From Thalassospira lohafexi (GTDB lineage: Bacteria > Pseudomonadota > Alphaproteobacteria > Rhodospirillales > Thalassospiraceae), in the NCBI RefSeq assembly GCF_002844275.1, contig NZ_NXGX01000002.1:186001-250000 (forward strand): a stretch of 64,000 nucleotides of DNA. The letters run 5' to 3'. Every line of letters starts with the position of its first letter. The first letter of the stretch is position 1. The translations under genes were made by a program, and so were the position numbers. Positions 41,940-51,181 of the stretch are shown here, one piece after another. The notes under the pieces are model-generated. The model did not search any database, was not told where the DNA came from, and saw only the letters and a list, made by a program, of their open reading frames with translations.

Positions 41940-43217
41940 ATGACCGCCCAAGCTGCCAAACCCGCCGTCCCACTAAGCCGTTTTGTCGATAGCCTGCGCA
42001 AGCATGCCGCAAATGGAAAAAAGCCGCATCTCGGGATTCTTAATATCCCGATGGATTTGCGCTTGGGAACAGAAGATTATCGGGCGATTACCCGTGATGC
42101 ATTTCACCATTTGCCAGAAAACACGCAGGTCCATCGTCTTGAAAACGGGATGGTTGCCTTTGTGCGTGGCGGGAAATGGGCGGAAGGTGACGATAACTTT
42201 GTCGACCATGTTCGCGAGACCCTTTCCGATGTCATTGAACGGCAAGGTCTTGGCCATATACCCGACACGCTTTGGAACCGGTTCCAGTGGCCGATTGACG
42301 AGAAACAGGTCTTGGAATTACTGGGATTGCCAGCCATCGGGCATTTTTCAAATGAGCCATCCCAACGATTTGATATGGCGGAAATGCTGCGTGGTGCCGT
42401 GACGGTAGATGCGGTTTTCGATTCCTGTCGTCGCCAAGCCATCGTTGGCGTCCACGACAACAGTCGCGAAATTCTCGGCCATGAACTTTATTGTTCGCTT
42501 GATTATTTGCGTCAGCACCACCTTGCCAGTTTTCTGCTTGAAGGTCCCGGAGAGCTTGAAATCCTGTCGCGGGTCCTCGATGAAAAGGTCATGGATGTGA
42601 CGCAATCGATTGCGTCATCGATTTTCCCGGATCGGCTGCATTTGAATATGCAGGTGCAAACGGTCTTGAGCGAAACATTCAGTGACTTTATCGGATCGGG
42701 GAATGGCAAGCTGATTGAGAATTTGGCAGTTGAGTTTTCGATGGAAAATGCGATTGCCAATTGGTGGGAGTTCGAAGATGCCTGCGCGTTTCTTAAATCA
42801 GTTGGGATTCGTGTTGGCCTAGATCGCATTACACTTCCGGCACTTGAATTTTTGTCGCCCAGAAAAATGAATGTCGATTTCGTCAAGGTGATCTGGGATC
42901 AGAACATTATCGGGTCACGCCGCACAGAAGTTACCGAGCGGCTCCGGGAATTTGCCAATCTGTTTGTTGATCAGAGCCTGATACTGACGCGGTGTGATAG
43001 CCGCACGGCCCTTCGTATGGGGCGCAGTCTTGGCGTTGAAGCGTTTCAGGGAACCTACATCGATGCGGTGCTTGGCCCGTATCTTAAGCAGGAATGCAAA
43101 ACCCCAAAGCGATCATCAGACAAACGCTGCGCGGTTTGCCAATGGGCACCGCGTGAAGCCCGTAAAAACGGATGCGATTTCCATTTCCGGCTGGGGAAGG
43201 TTCTCTCAGAAGTCTAA
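41940..43217 (+). CDS. Degenerate EAL-like protein with C-terminal cysteine cluster
   Basis: The 425-residue soluble protein's second half follows the EAL phosphodiesterase fold: LHLNMQVQTVLSETFSDFI, LIENLAVEFSMENAI, GIRVGLDRITLPALEFLSPRKMNVDFVKV and EAFQGTYID. The EAL signature and metal-binding acidic residues are missing (GLDRI where active enzymes have ALDDFG-type metal ligands), so it is probably a non-catalytic c-di-GMP receptor or protein-binding module. The tail has four or five cysteines (CKTPKRSSDKRCAVC, then GCDF), a possible metal site. ATG at 41940 has AGGA upstream. It follows the pab operon by 58 bases. Confidence 0.72.
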   Translation: MTAQAAKPAVPLSRFVDSLRKHAANGKKPHLGILNIPMDLRLGTEDYRAITRDAFHHLPENTQVHRLENGMVAFVRGGKWAEGDDNFVDHVRETLSDVIERQGLGHIPDTLWNRFQWPIDEKQVLELLGLPAIGHFSNEPSQRFDMAEMLRGAVTVDAVFDSCRRQAIVGVHDNSREILGHELYCSLDYLRQHHLASFLLEGPGELEILSRVLDEKVMDVTQSIASSIFPDRLHLNMQVQTVLSETFSDFIGSGNGKLIENLAVEFSMENAIANWWEFEDACAFLKSVGIRVGLDRITLPALEFLSPRKMNVDFVKVIWDQNIIGSRRTEVTERLREFANLFVDQSLILTRCDSRTALRMGRSLGVEAFQGTYIDAVLGPYLKQECKTPKRSSDKRCAVCQWAPREARKNGCDFHFRLGKVLSEV

Positions 43218-43257
43218 ACCGTGCGTTTAGGATGCGTTTGGTCGTGTTTTAACAGGT

Positions 43258-43286
43258 TTGACAAGCGCGCAGAGCTTTTCTAAAGT
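43258..43286 (+). promoter_or_regulatory. Promoter of ribB
   Basis: TTGACA (43258-43263), a 17-base spacer and TAAAGT (43281-43286) place the start site at about 43293, directly at the palindrome and 40 bases before the FMN riboswitch. Confidence 0.65.
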
Positions 43287-43293
43287 GCGGCGT

Positions 43294-43315
43294 ACCTGAT
43301 CAATTTTGATCAGGT
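43294..43315. repeat. 22-bp perfect palindrome upstream of the FMN riboswitch
   Basis: ACCTGATCAA and TTGATCAGGT arms surround a central TT. It lies at about +1 to +22 of the predicted ribB transcript. It may be a repressor operator or a 5' stem-loop. Confidence 0.75.
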
Positions 43316-43334
43316 TTGTCGTTGAAACACGGCG

Positions 43335-43492
43335 CTTATTCTCAGGGCAGGGTGCAAGTCCCTACCGGCGGTAAATTCAGGCAACTGAAAAGCCCGCGAG
43401 CGCCTGTTGATCCATCTGGGTCAGCAGGGTCAGCAGATCCGGTGTAAATCCGGAGCCGACGGTAATAGTCCGGATGGGAGAGGATAAAGCGT
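43335..43492 (+). ncRNA. FMN riboswitch (RFN element)
   Basis: The RFN landmarks appear in order: AGGGCAGGGTGCAAGTCCC, TACCGGCGGT, AAAGCCCGCGAGCG, GTCAGCAGATCCGGTG, AATCCGGAGCCGACGGT and AGTCCGGATGGGAGAGGATA. FMN binding turns down riboflavin synthesis genes; here the target is ribB. Confidence 0.97.
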
Positions 43493-43497
43493 GACAG

Positions 43498-43531
43498 GCA
43501 AGATCACCCGGTTGGGTGGAAATTGCTTTTT
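43498..43531 (+). terminator. Likely FMN-riboswitch terminator (expression platform)
   Basis: GCAA...CACCC and GGGTG...TTGC arms are followed by TTTTT, 6 bases after the aptamer. It is consistent with transcription attenuation. Confidence 0.6.
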
Positions 43532-43621
43532 GTCTACGACCGGTATCTGGTGCAGTGTGCCAATATGCCGGGCCTTTCTTTTGTGCCCTGATTCGTAAGC
43601 CGCCATCCGAGGAGGACGGTT

Positions 43622-44290
43622 ATGAATCAGAGTGTTCATCAGGAATCAGGTCTTTCGACCTTTGGCGATCCGCAGGAGCGTTTAGAACGTGCACTTGCTG
43701 ACATCCGCCAAGGCAAAGGTGTTCTGGTTGTCGATGACGAAGATCGCGAAAACGAAGGCGATCTTATTTTTTCCGCAGAAAATCTGACAAACGAACAGAT
43801 GGCGATGCTGATCCGCGATTGCAGCGGCATTGTGTGCCTGTGTCTGACAGACGAAAAGGCCACGGCGCTTGATTTGCCGCCGATGGTTGCGGATAACACA
43901 TCAAGCATGGGGACAGGCTTTACCGTCACGATTGAGGCCAAGGTCGGTGTGACGACCGGGGTGTCGGCGGCGGATCGTGTGACCACCGTCAAAACGGCGA
44001 TTGCCGATGGTGCAAAGTCATCCGATCTTGCGCGTCCGGGCCATGTGTTTCCGCTGCGTGCGCGGGCAGGTGGTGTTTTGGAACGTCGTGGCCACACCGA
44101 AGGTACAGTTGACCTGATGCGTTTGGCCGGGCTTAAGCCATCCGGCGTGTTATGTGAGGTCACAAACCCTGACGGCACGATGGCGCGCCTGCCTGAGCTG
44201 ATTTCCTATGCCAAACAGCATGACATGGTTGTGATCAGCATCGAAGATATCGTTGCCTATCGCACCGCCATGCAAAAGGCCGCGGAATAG
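43622..44290 (+). CDS. ribB: 3,4-dihydroxy-2-butanone 4-phosphate synthase
   Basis: The 222-residue stand-alone RibB converts ribulose 5-phosphate to the four-carbon riboflavin precursor. The active-site loop [12 protein letters not shown] and the [25 protein letters not shown] stretch are complete. It lacks the RibA (GTP cyclohydrolase II) fusion common in many bacteria. GGAGG lies 6 bases before the ATG. The FMN riboswitch upstream shows feedback control by the pathway end product. Confidence 0.96.
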   Translation: MNQSVHQESGLSTFGDPQERLERALADIRQGKGVLVVDDEDRENEGDLIFSAENLTNEQMAMLIRDCSGIVCLCLTDEKATALDLPPMVADNTSSMGTGFTVTIEAKVGVTTGVSAADRVTTVKTAIADGAKSSDLARPGHVFPLRARAGGVLERRGHTEGTVDLMRLAGLKPSGVLCEVTNPDGTMARLPELISYAKQHDMVVISIEDIVAYRTAMQKAAE

Positions 44291-44333
44291 AAGCTGCACG
44301 CCAGTCTGGCGATTGGCGAAGATGAAGACAAAA

Positions 44334-44370
44334 CACAAAGGGCAGCCCGGTTTCGGTGCTGCCCTTTGTG
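44334..44370. terminator. Bidirectional terminator between ribB and xth
   Basis: CACAAAGGGCAGC and GCTGCCCTTTGTG form a perfect 13-bp stem between convergent genes. Confidence 0.85.
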
Positions 44371-44415
44371 ATGTTTAACAGTGGTTTTGGCGCGGTATGC
44401 TGCCAGCCAAAGACG

Positions 44416-45195
44416 TTAATCGTCGATCATGCACCAGACCGGGGTGTGATCGGATGCCTTTTCCTTGCCGCGTGGGTCACGGTCAATGTCCGACGCACTC
44501 AGGCGATCTGCGGCAGCCGGGGTCAGCAGCAGGTGATCAATGCGCAAACCATTGTCCTTGTTCCACGCACCCGCGCGGTAATCCCACCAGCTGTATTGAT
44601 GGCCCTTCGGGTTGAAGGTTCTGAACGCATCGGTGTAGCCCATGTTCATCATGGTGCGCAGACGTTTGCGCTCAGTTGTCGAACATAAGACCGCTTCATG
44701 CAGTTTTGCCGGATCATAAACATCCGAATCGTCCGGCGCGATATTGTAATCGCCCCCCATGACCGCAGCTTCGCCCTCTGCGCGAATTTTTTCAAACCGC
44801 GTGATCAGGCGATCAAGGAAGTTCAGTTTGTAGTGGAATTTTTCATCGCCAACAGCCGTTCCCATCGGGACATAGATGGATGCCACACGCACCGGATGGG
44901 GGGAACTGATCGTCGCTTCGATATAGCGGGCTTGTTCGTCGTCATCATTGCTCGGCAGGCCGCGCTCAACATCCTCGATCGGATATTTCGACAGGATGGC
45001 GACCCCGTTATAGGTTTTTTGGCCGTGAATCGCGATGTTATAGCCAAGATCCTCGATTTCCATCGCCGGAAAACCGTCATCAACCGTCTTGGTTTCCTGT
45101 AACAGGACAACATCGGGTTTGGCTTCTTGCAGCCACTCAATAACATTGGGCAGGCGGGCCTTGATTGAATTGACGTTCCAGGTAGCGATTTTCAT
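44416..45195 (-). CDS. xth: Exodeoxyribonuclease III / AP endonuclease
   Basis: The 259-residue Exo III family enzyme repairs abasic and 3'-blocked DNA. Motifs are MKIATWNVNSIKARL, LLQETK, MGGDYNIAPDDSDVY, LRIDHLL and the terminal SDHTPVW with catalytic Asp-His. GAGG precedes the ATG. It is in the same direction as erpA, but a terminator lies between them. Confidence 0.94.
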   Translation of the reverse strand: MKIATWNVNSIKARLPNVIEWLQEAKPDVVLLQETKTVDDGFPAMEIEDLGYNIAIHGQKTYNGVAILSKYPIEDVERGLPSNDDDEQARYIEATISSPHPVRVASIYVPMGTAVGDEKFHYKLNFLDRLITRFEKIRAEGEAAVMGGDYNIAPDDSDVYDPAKLHEAVLCSTTERKRLRTMMNMGYTDAFRTFNPKGHQYSWWDYRAGAWNKDNGLRIDHLLLTPAAADRLSASDIDRDPRGKEKASDHTPVWCMIDD

Positions 45196-45237
45196 TCAGG
45201 CCTCGATTCCAATGGGATCAGATGAGTTTGGTCAAAC

Positions 45238-45269
45238 AAAACGGGGTTCGCAATAACGAACCCCGTTTT
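45238..45269 (-). terminator. Terminator after erpA
   Basis: AAAACGGGGTTCG and CGAACCCCGTTTT form a perfect stem, reading leftwards from erpA. Confidence 0.9.
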
Positions 45270-45292
45270 ATAAATCGTTTTGTCGGTACGGA

Positions 45293-45634
45293 TCAAATCG
45301 AGAAACTCGATCCGCAACCACATGATGACGTGGCGTTTGGATTGTTCACACGAAATGCGGACCCAACCAACTCGCGGACGTAATCAATTTCGGCACCGCC
45401 CAGAAGATCGAGCGAGACTTCGTCAATCACCATTTTCGCACCGTGATTTTCGAAAACGCAATCTTCGTCAGTGGTGTCAGCATCCAGTGAGAATTCGTAC
45501 TGAAAACCACTGCAACCGCCGCCGGAAACCTGCAAGCGGAGCATCGTGTTCGATGCACCTTCGCTTACGATCAGTTCCTGAATACGATTTGCAGCACTTT
45601 CGGTCATCTGGACTTGCTGTGAAGCTTCGGTCAT
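45293..45634 (-). CDS. erpA: Iron-sulfur cluster insertion protein ErpA
   Basis: The 113-residue A-type carrier has three conserved cysteines, in GGGCSGFQYEF and the C-terminal SSCGCGSSF, which bind and pass Fe-S clusters to target enzymes. It stands away from isc/suf genes, as ErpA usually does, so erpA is a better name than iscA or sufA. AAGGAG lies 8 bases before the ATG. Confidence 0.92.
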   Translation of the reverse strand: MTEASQQVQMTESAANRIQELIVSEGASNTMLRLQVSGGGCSGFQYEFSLDADTTDEDCVFENHGAKMVIDEVSLDLLGGAEIDYVRELVGSAFRVNNPNATSSCGCGSSFSI

Positions 45635-45874
45635 TCAATACTCCTTGATCTTCAACCCGCCAGATTTATGGCGGGGGTCGTTACGATCCTTGGCGACATC
45701 ATAGCACGGTCAGATCATAGTATTTAAGTCACTATTTAGCGTGCATGGCTGAAATGTCAAAACCTGTAGGCATTCGAAAGACCCGTTGCTTGCCTTTTGG
45801 TCGGAAATGTCCCAAAACAGCCGCAGTCACATGGTCCGATTGACCACAAACAAAAATATGCAAAGACCAAAGTT

Positions 45875-47626
45875 ATGAATGTTTTCAGCCTGTTGAAAAG
45901 CGACATCGAGAAACAGCTTCTCGCCCTTGAGAATGATGGTGTTCTTCCTACTGGAAGTGACACCGCGCGCGTGACGGTAGAGCCGCCGCGCGATGCGTCT
46001 CATGGGGATGCCGCGACCAATGCCGCCATGCTTCTGTCAAAGGCTGCGGGCATGAAGCCACGCGACCTTGCCGAAAAACTGGCTGAAAAACTTCGATTGC
46101 TTGATCACATCGACACGGTCGAAATCGCCGGACCGGGCTTTATTAACCTGCGCATGGCCGATCAGTTCTGGCTGTCACAGGTGTCCGAAGTGCTGAAAGT
46201 TGGCACCGGATATGGCAGCAGCGATCTGGGCAAGGGCGAAAAAATCAACGTCGAGTATGTTTCAGCCAACCCGACGGGGCCGATGCATGTTGGTCATTGC
46301 CGGGGGGCTGTGGTCGGGGACGTTTTGGCCAATCTTCTGGCCAAGGCGGGCTATGCGGTTACCAAGGAATATTACACTAACGATGCCGGCGCGCAGGTTG
46401 ATGTTCTGGCCCGGTCGCTTCATATGCGGTACCGCGAAGCACTTGGTGAAGACATTGGTGAAATTCCACAAGGCCTGTATCCGGGCGATTATCTGGTTGC
46501 ACCGGGCAAAAAGCTGGCCGAGCGCGAAGGTGACAAATGGGTCAACGCCGCCGAAGCCGACTGGCTTGAGCAGTTCCGGACCTTTGCCATTGTCGAGATG
46601 ATGTTGTTGATCAAGGAAGATTTACGTCTTCTGGGCGTCGCACATGATGTCTTTACGTCCGAAGACGGTCTGGTCAAGGCAGGCAAGGTTCAATCGGCCT
46701 TTGAACACCTTGAGAAAAAGGGTGATATTTATGTCGGTGTGCTGGAGCCGCCAAAAGGCAAAACACCCGAAGATTGGGAACCGCGCCCGCAAACCCTGTT
46801 CCGCGCCACCGATTTTGGTGACGACGTTGACCGGCCGTTGAAGAAATCCGATGGCAGCTGGACCTATTTTGCATCCGACATTGCGTATCACTTTGACAAG
46901 TATGAGCGCGGATTTAACCTGATGATCGACGTGTTTGGCGCCGATCACGGTGGCTACGTCAAACGCATGAAAGCAGCAACCAAGGCCATCACAGGTGGCG
47001 AAGGTGATCTGGACGTGAAGCTTTGTCAGCTTGTCAGCCTGTTTGATAAGGGCGAGCCGGTTAAGATGTCCAAGCGTGCCGGGACATTTGTCACGCTGCG
47101 CGATGTTGTCGAACGTGTTGGTAAGGACGTTGTCCGGTTCATCATGCTGACGCGCAAAAATGATGCGTCGCTTGAATTTGATTTCGCCAAAGTGACCGAA
47201 CAGTCCAAAGACAACCCGGTATTTTACGTTCAGTACGCGCATGCACGGGTAAGCTCGGTCTTCCGTCAGGCCAAAGAAGCCTTCCCGGGGCAGGATTTTT
47301 CGGTAAAAACGCTTGAGACGGCAGACCTGTCGTTGTTGTCTTCAGACGAAGAAAAGCTTCTTGTGCGCCGGATGGCAGAATGGCCGCGTATTGTCGAGCA
47401 GGCCGCAACCGCGCATGAACCCCATCGCATTGCCTTTTTCCTGACAGAAATTGCAGCTGAATTCCATGCATTGTGGAACAAGGGACGCGACAATACCGAG
47501 CTTCGCTTTATCATCGCCGATGATTTGGCGACGACATTGGCGCGTCTTGCGATGATCCGTGCAGTGGCCACCGTCATTGCATCGGGTCTTGATGTGATTG
47601 GTGTCACGCCTGTCGAGGAGATGTAA
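45875..47626 (+). CDS. argS: Arginyl-tRNA synthetase
   Basis: This 583-residue class I synthetase has an N-terminal Add-1 domain (about 1-110), the HIGH box as HVGH ([15 protein letters not shown]), KMSK ([10 protein letters not shown]) and the C-terminal DALR anticodon domain ([15 protein letters not shown]). The ATG at 45875 gives the usual family length; the open frame continues to 45797 with unrelated residues. The ribosome binding site is weak. It is the first gene of a long unit, followed after 3 bases by the SPOR gene. Confidence 0.97.
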   Translation: MNVFSLLKSDIEKQLLALENDGVLPTGSDTARVTVEPPRDASHGDAATNAAMLLSKAAGMKPRDLAEKLAEKLRLLDHIDTVEIAGPGFINLRMADQFWLSQVSEVLKVGTGYGSSDLGKGEKINVEYVSANPTGPMHVGHCRGAVVGDVLANLLAKAGYAVTKEYYTNDAGAQVDVLARSLHMRYREALGEDIGEIPQGLYPGDYLVAPGKKLAEREGDKWVNAAEADWLEQFRTFAIVEMMLLIKEDLRLLGVAHDVFTSEDGLVKAGKVQSAFEHLEKKGDIYVGVLEPPKGKTPEDWEPRPQTLFRATDFGDDVDRPLKKSDGSWTYFASDIAYHFDKYERGFNLMIDVFGADHGGYVKRMKAATKAITGGEGDLDVKLCQLVSLFDKGEPVKMSKRAGTFVTLRDVVERVGKDVVRFIMLTRKNDASLEFDFAKVTEQSKDNPVFYVQYAHARVSSVFRQAKEAFPGQDFSVKTLETADLSLLSSDEEKLLVRRMAEWPRIVEQAATAHEPHRIAFFLTEIAAEFHALWNKGRDNTELRFIIADDLATTLARLAMIRAVATVIASGLDVIGVTPVEEM

Positions 47627-47629
47627 AAT

Positions 47630-48517
47630 ATGAACGAAGAACACGGTAACAACCTTCATGCCGAGCGCGAAGCCCACTATGCAGCCGAGCCGGGTGCTGG
47701 CAAAAGCAAGTTGAAGGGAATTATGACCGTGTTCTTCGGGGCGGCTGTTGTAATCGGCGGCCTTGGCGGGGCAGGTTACTGGTTTTACAATCAGGGGCAA
47801 CCCATTCAGGATGATGGAAAATTGCCCATTCTTCTGCCTGATCCGGCCCCGATCAAGCTGCGGCCCGAAGATCCGGGCGGAATGGAAGTGCCCCACCGAA
47901 ACACGACGGTCTATGACCAGCTAAGCGATGTTGATCCGGACGCGGATGTCGTGCTTCAGGAACTGCCAGATATGCCGCGCACGCCGGATGTGATGCCAAC
48001 AGCACCGAAATCTTCGGATGTGGTGGCATCGAATGATGACGGGGCCGTTGACGGTGACGGTGACGTGAAAGTCGACCCTGCAGCCGAAAGCCCTGCTGAT
48101 GATGCGGCGGATGCGGCGGATACGTCTTCGGGCATGGCCGCGCCGGAAATTAAGGCCCCTGATACGATGAGTGACGCCGAAAAGGCGATTGCCGCGGTTG
48201 ATGCGCGGGCCAAAGAAACACCGCAAGCAGCGTCCCCGGAAAAACCGCAAGAGAAACCCGCGGCAACCGGAGATTTCCGCATTCAGCTGGCCTCACTTCG
48301 TGAGGAAGACAAAGCATCGGCGGAATGGAAAAGATTATCGTCGAAAAACAAAGACTTGTTGGGTAACCTTCAGATGTTCGTGCAGCGTACCGAGATTGAA
48401 GGCAAGGGGGTTTACTATCGCCTGCAGGCAGGCCCGGTTGCCGATGCCTCGGCGGCAGAAAAGCTGTGTGGTGATTTGAAACAACGCAAAGTGGGGTGCC
48501 TGATTGTCCGGCCTTGA
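47630..48517 (+). CDS. SPOR-domain inner-membrane protein
   Basis: The 295 residues have a short cytoplasmic N-terminus, one membrane segment (about 28-48) and an Asp/Ala/Pro-rich periplasmic linker. The C-terminal SPOR domain is at about 220-293 (FRIQLASLREEDKASAEW, YYRLQAGPVADASAAEKLC). The layout matches FtsN-like septal peptidoglycan binders. It sits between argS and nagZ, a conserved alphaproteobacterial order, and overlaps nagZ by 14 bases, which suggests linked roles in peptidoglycan remodelling. Confidence 0.88.
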   Translation: MNEEHGNNLHAEREAHYAAEPGAGKSKLKGIMTVFFGAAVVIGGLGGAGYWFYNQGQPIQDDGKLPILLPDPAPIKLRPEDPGGMEVPHRNTTVYDQLSDVDPDADVVLQELPDMPRTPDVMPTAPKSSDVVASNDDGAVDGDGDVKVDPAAESPADDAADAADTSSGMAAPEIKAPDTMSDAEKAIAAVDARAKETPQAASPEKPQEKPAATGDFRIQLASLREEDKASAEWKRLSSKNKDLLGNLQMFVQRTEIEGKGVYYRLQAGPVADASAAEKLCGDLKQRKVGCLIVRP

Positions 48518-49574
48518 AGTTAAAAAGCCGCGCGCCTGTATCCTTGGGATTGGCGGAACGGAACTGAGCAATTGGGAAAAGGGCTTCTTTCGCGAAGCCG
48601 ATCCTTATGGCTTTATCCTGTTTGCGCGCAATGTCGAAGATCACAATCAGATACGCACCCTGACCGATCAGCTGCGTGATGTTGTTGGCAAAAACAACGT
48701 CCCGATCCTTGTCGATCAGGAAGGCGGCCGTGTGATGCGGCTTAAGCCACCCCATTGGCGCAAAATCCCGGCGGCCGGTGTGTTTGGCGAGTTGGTTGAT
48801 AAATCCCCCGAAGACGCCCGTGAAGCCGCCTATATCAATGCCCGTTTGATGGCGATGGATTTACGCGAAGCCGGGTTTAACACCACCTGCGCACCGGTTC
48901 TTGATCTACGTTTTCCGGGCATGAGCGATGTTGTCGGTGATCGTTCTTATGGGGCGGATGTGGCCCGCGTTGTGGTTTTGGCCAGTGCGGTTTCCGCCGG
49001 GTTGCTTGACGGCGGGATTGCACCGATCATTAAACATATCCCCGGACATGGCCGTGCTGCGGTCGACAGTCACAAGGACCTGCCGATTGTCAGTGCCACG
49101 CGGGCTGAGCTGTCCGAGTTTGATTTTGCACCGTTCCGTCAGATGAAAGACGTTATGGCGGCGATGTCGGCACATTTGCTGTTTACCGCGATTGATGATC
49201 AACGTCCCGGCACGGTGTCCGCGACGATTATCAATGATGTCATTCGGGGTGATATCGGCTTTGAGAACCTTTTGATCAGTGATGATCTGTCGATGGAGGC
49301 ACTGGGTGGTTCGATTGCAAGTCGCACCCATGAATGCCTGAGTGCGGGCTGTGACATTGCGCTTCATTGCAATGGCAAACGCACCGAGATGGAAGAAGTT
49401 GTTTCCATGACGCCGTTGTTGAGCGGTGCGGCACTTCTGCGGTCGCAAAACTTTACCAATCAGATTTCCAGTTTCAAAATCGACAAACCATCATCAAGCC
49501 AACTGACAGATTGGCGGATGCGTCTTGCCGATCTTCTTGCGCCTGTTTGGCAGGCTGAGGATACCGGCACGTGA
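48504..49574 (+). CDS. nagZ: Beta-N-acetylhexosaminidase NagZ (GH3)
   Basis: The 356-residue GH3 enzyme removes N-acetylglucosamine from recycled muropeptides in the cytoplasm. The diagnostic KHIPGHGRAAVDSH loop, bearing the acid/base His-Asp pair, and the nucleophile in LLISDDLSMEALGG are intact; VDQEGGRVMRL is also typical. The start is TTG at 48504 within the end of the SPOR gene; no ATG fits the family N-terminus. Confidence 0.94.
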   Translation: MSGLEVKKPRACILGIGGTELSNWEKGFFREADPYGFILFARNVEDHNQIRTLTDQLRDVVGKNNVPILVDQEGGRVMRLKPPHWRKIPAAGVFGELVDKSPEDAREAAYINARLMAMDLREAGFNTTCAPVLDLRFPGMSDVVGDRSYGADVARVVVLASAVSAGLLDGGIAPIIKHIPGHGRAAVDSHKDLPIVSATRAELSEFDFAPFRQMKDVMAAMSAHLLFTAIDDQRPGTVSATIINDVIRGDIGFENLLISDDLSMEALGGSIASRTHECLSAGCDIALHCNGKRTEMEEVVSMTPLLSGAALLRSQNFTNQISSFKIDKPSSSQLTDWRMRLADLLAPVWQAEDTGT

Positions 49575-50254
49575 GTAACGCGATTGAATTTATTATCTCG
49601 GCATCAACGTGGGTTGTGCCGGTGCTGTTTGCTGTGACATTGCATGAAGCAGCCCACGGGTTTGCCGCGAAATTGTTTGGCGATGATACCGCCCAGCGTC
49701 TTGGCCGGTTAAGCCTGAACCCCATTCGCCATATCGATCCGGTTGGCACCATCCTGATCCCGGCATTGTTGTTGATCACCGCTGCACCGTTTTTGTTTGG
49801 CTATGCCAAGCCTGTGCCCGTGGCGTTTCATCGTCTGCATCCCCAACGCCTTGGGGTTATTGGCGTTGCTGTTGCCGGGCCGTTGACCAATGTTTTGCTG
49901 GCGATTGTATCGATCCTGCTTCTGGTTGGGTTGCCAAGCTTTTCCCCGGCGGTCAATGACTGGCTTGGTACGATGCTCAACCAGTCGATCTGGCTGAACT
50001 GTATTCTTGCAGTGTTTAACATGCTGCCGATCCCGCCACTTGATGGCGGGCGGGTCCTGACTGCGATTTCACCGCTTCCGGTTGCACGGGTCTTGGCGCG
50101 TATGGAAAAAACCGGCATGATCATTTTGATCGGTCTGGTATTCTTGTTGCCATATGTGACATCAAAGCTTGGCATCTACCTTCCGATCTTTCAGTGGTTG
50201 GTGATTGAACCGGCCAATGCGTTGGTCCATTTTCTGGCAGCGATATTTGCCTGA
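49571..50254 (+). CDS. Site-2 protease family (M50B) metalloprotease
   Basis: The 227-residue membrane protease has the zinc motif HEAAHGF (HExxH) in the first helix and the second-site motif MLPIPPLDGGRVL with the third ligand Asp. It has about six hydrophobic segments and lacks a PDZ domain, so it is not RseP but the small S2P type that can cut transmembrane regulators. It starts with GTG and overlaps nagZ by 4 bases. Its presence between nagZ and scpA is notable, since those genes are often adjacent. Confidence 0.9.
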   Translation: MSNAIEFIISASTWVVPVLFAVTLHEAAHGFAAKLFGDDTAQRLGRLSLNPIRHIDPVGTILIPALLLITAAPFLFGYAKPVPVAFHRLHPQRLGVIGVAVAGPLTNVLLAIVSILLLVGLPSFSPAVNDWLGTMLNQSIWLNCILAVFNMLPIPPLDGGRVLTAISPLPVARVLARMEKTGMIILIGLVFLLPYVTSKLGIYLPIFQWLVIEPANALVHFLAAIFA

Positions 50255-50291
50255 CGCCCAGCATAATGCGCGGGTTTGGGCAGGGGGATAG

Positions 50292-51164
50292 ATGGCAGAC
50301 CAGTTCGAGTTGGAAATTCCAGATGAGGTGTTCGACAAGAAACCGGTCGACGATGATGAACCGAGCCTTGCCGAACGCCTGATACTTGATCTGGACGGGT
50401 TTGAAGGCCCGCTTGATGTTCTGCTTGAACTGGCACGCGACCAAAAGGTCGATATCATCAAGATTTCGATCCTTGATCTTGCCGAACAATATCTTGAATT
50501 CATCAATACGGCAGAAGGGCTTCGGCTTGAACTGGCGGCGGATTATCTGGTGATGGCGGCATGGCTGGCCTATCTGAAATCCAGATTGCTGTTGCCCAAG
50601 CAAGACAACGACGAGGACGAGCTCAGCGCCGAAGAAATGGCAGAGCTGCTTGCTTTCCAGCTAAAACGTCTTGAAGCGATGAAGGCGGCCGGTGAAAAGT
50701 TGCTGGCACAACCCAATCTGGGGCGCGATTTCTTTGCCCGGGGCGCGCCGGAGGACATTCGCGTGACAACGGCATCGGTCTATGACGCGTCGCTTTATGA
50801 TCTTTTGAAATCCTATGCCCAGATCATGTTGACGTCAGAAGCCAAGACGCTTGAGATTGAGGCGTTTGACCTTTATGCGATGGATGATGCAATCCGGCGG
50901 TTACGCGATCTGTTTGGGCGACGTGTTGTGCCGACATGGACCAAGTTACTTGAGTTTATGCCCCATGGCTTGGGCTCTCCTTTAAAAGCCCGGTCGGCCT
51001 TGGCTGCCCATTTCGTCGCCAGCCTTGAGATGTGCCGGGATGGGGAGTTGGAAATCTCGCAGGAAGAAACATTTGGTCCGATCATGTTGCGGTCGCCCCA
51101 AAAACCGCGCGAGGGCGATTTGCCCCGCAATGATCGACCTTATGATAATTTGATCGAAGAATAA
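50292..51164 (+). CDS. scpA: Segregation and condensation protein A
   Basis: The 290-residue kleisin subunit bridges Smc heads. N-terminal conserved FEGPLDVLLELARDQKVDIIKISILDLAEQYLEF contacts the Smc neck, and a C-terminal winged helix covers about 210-275. A longer acidic N-terminus precedes the core. It works with ScpB, encoded 17 bases downstream. No smc gene is in the window. Confidence 0.95.
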   Translation: MADQFELEIPDEVFDKKPVDDDEPSLAERLILDLDGFEGPLDVLLELARDQKVDIIKISILDLAEQYLEFINTAEGLRLELAADYLVMAAWLAYLKSRLLLPKQDNDEDELSAEEMAELLAFQLKRLEAMKAAGEKLLAQPNLGRDFFARGAPEDIRVTTASVYDASLYDLLKSYAQIMLTSEAKTLEIEAFDLYAMDDAIRRLRDLFGRRVVPTWTKLLEFMPHGLGSPLKARSALAAHFVASLEMCRDGELEISQEETFGPIMLRSPQKPREGDLPRNDRPYDNLIEE

Positions 51165-51181
51165 GGGGCAGGGGTAAGTGA

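Noticed and set aside
45704-45744. GCACG/CGTGC and ATAGT/ACTAT inverted repeats upstream of argS and erpA
   Set aside because: The inner and outer arms are not centred on the same point and are only 5 bases long, so chance is likely.
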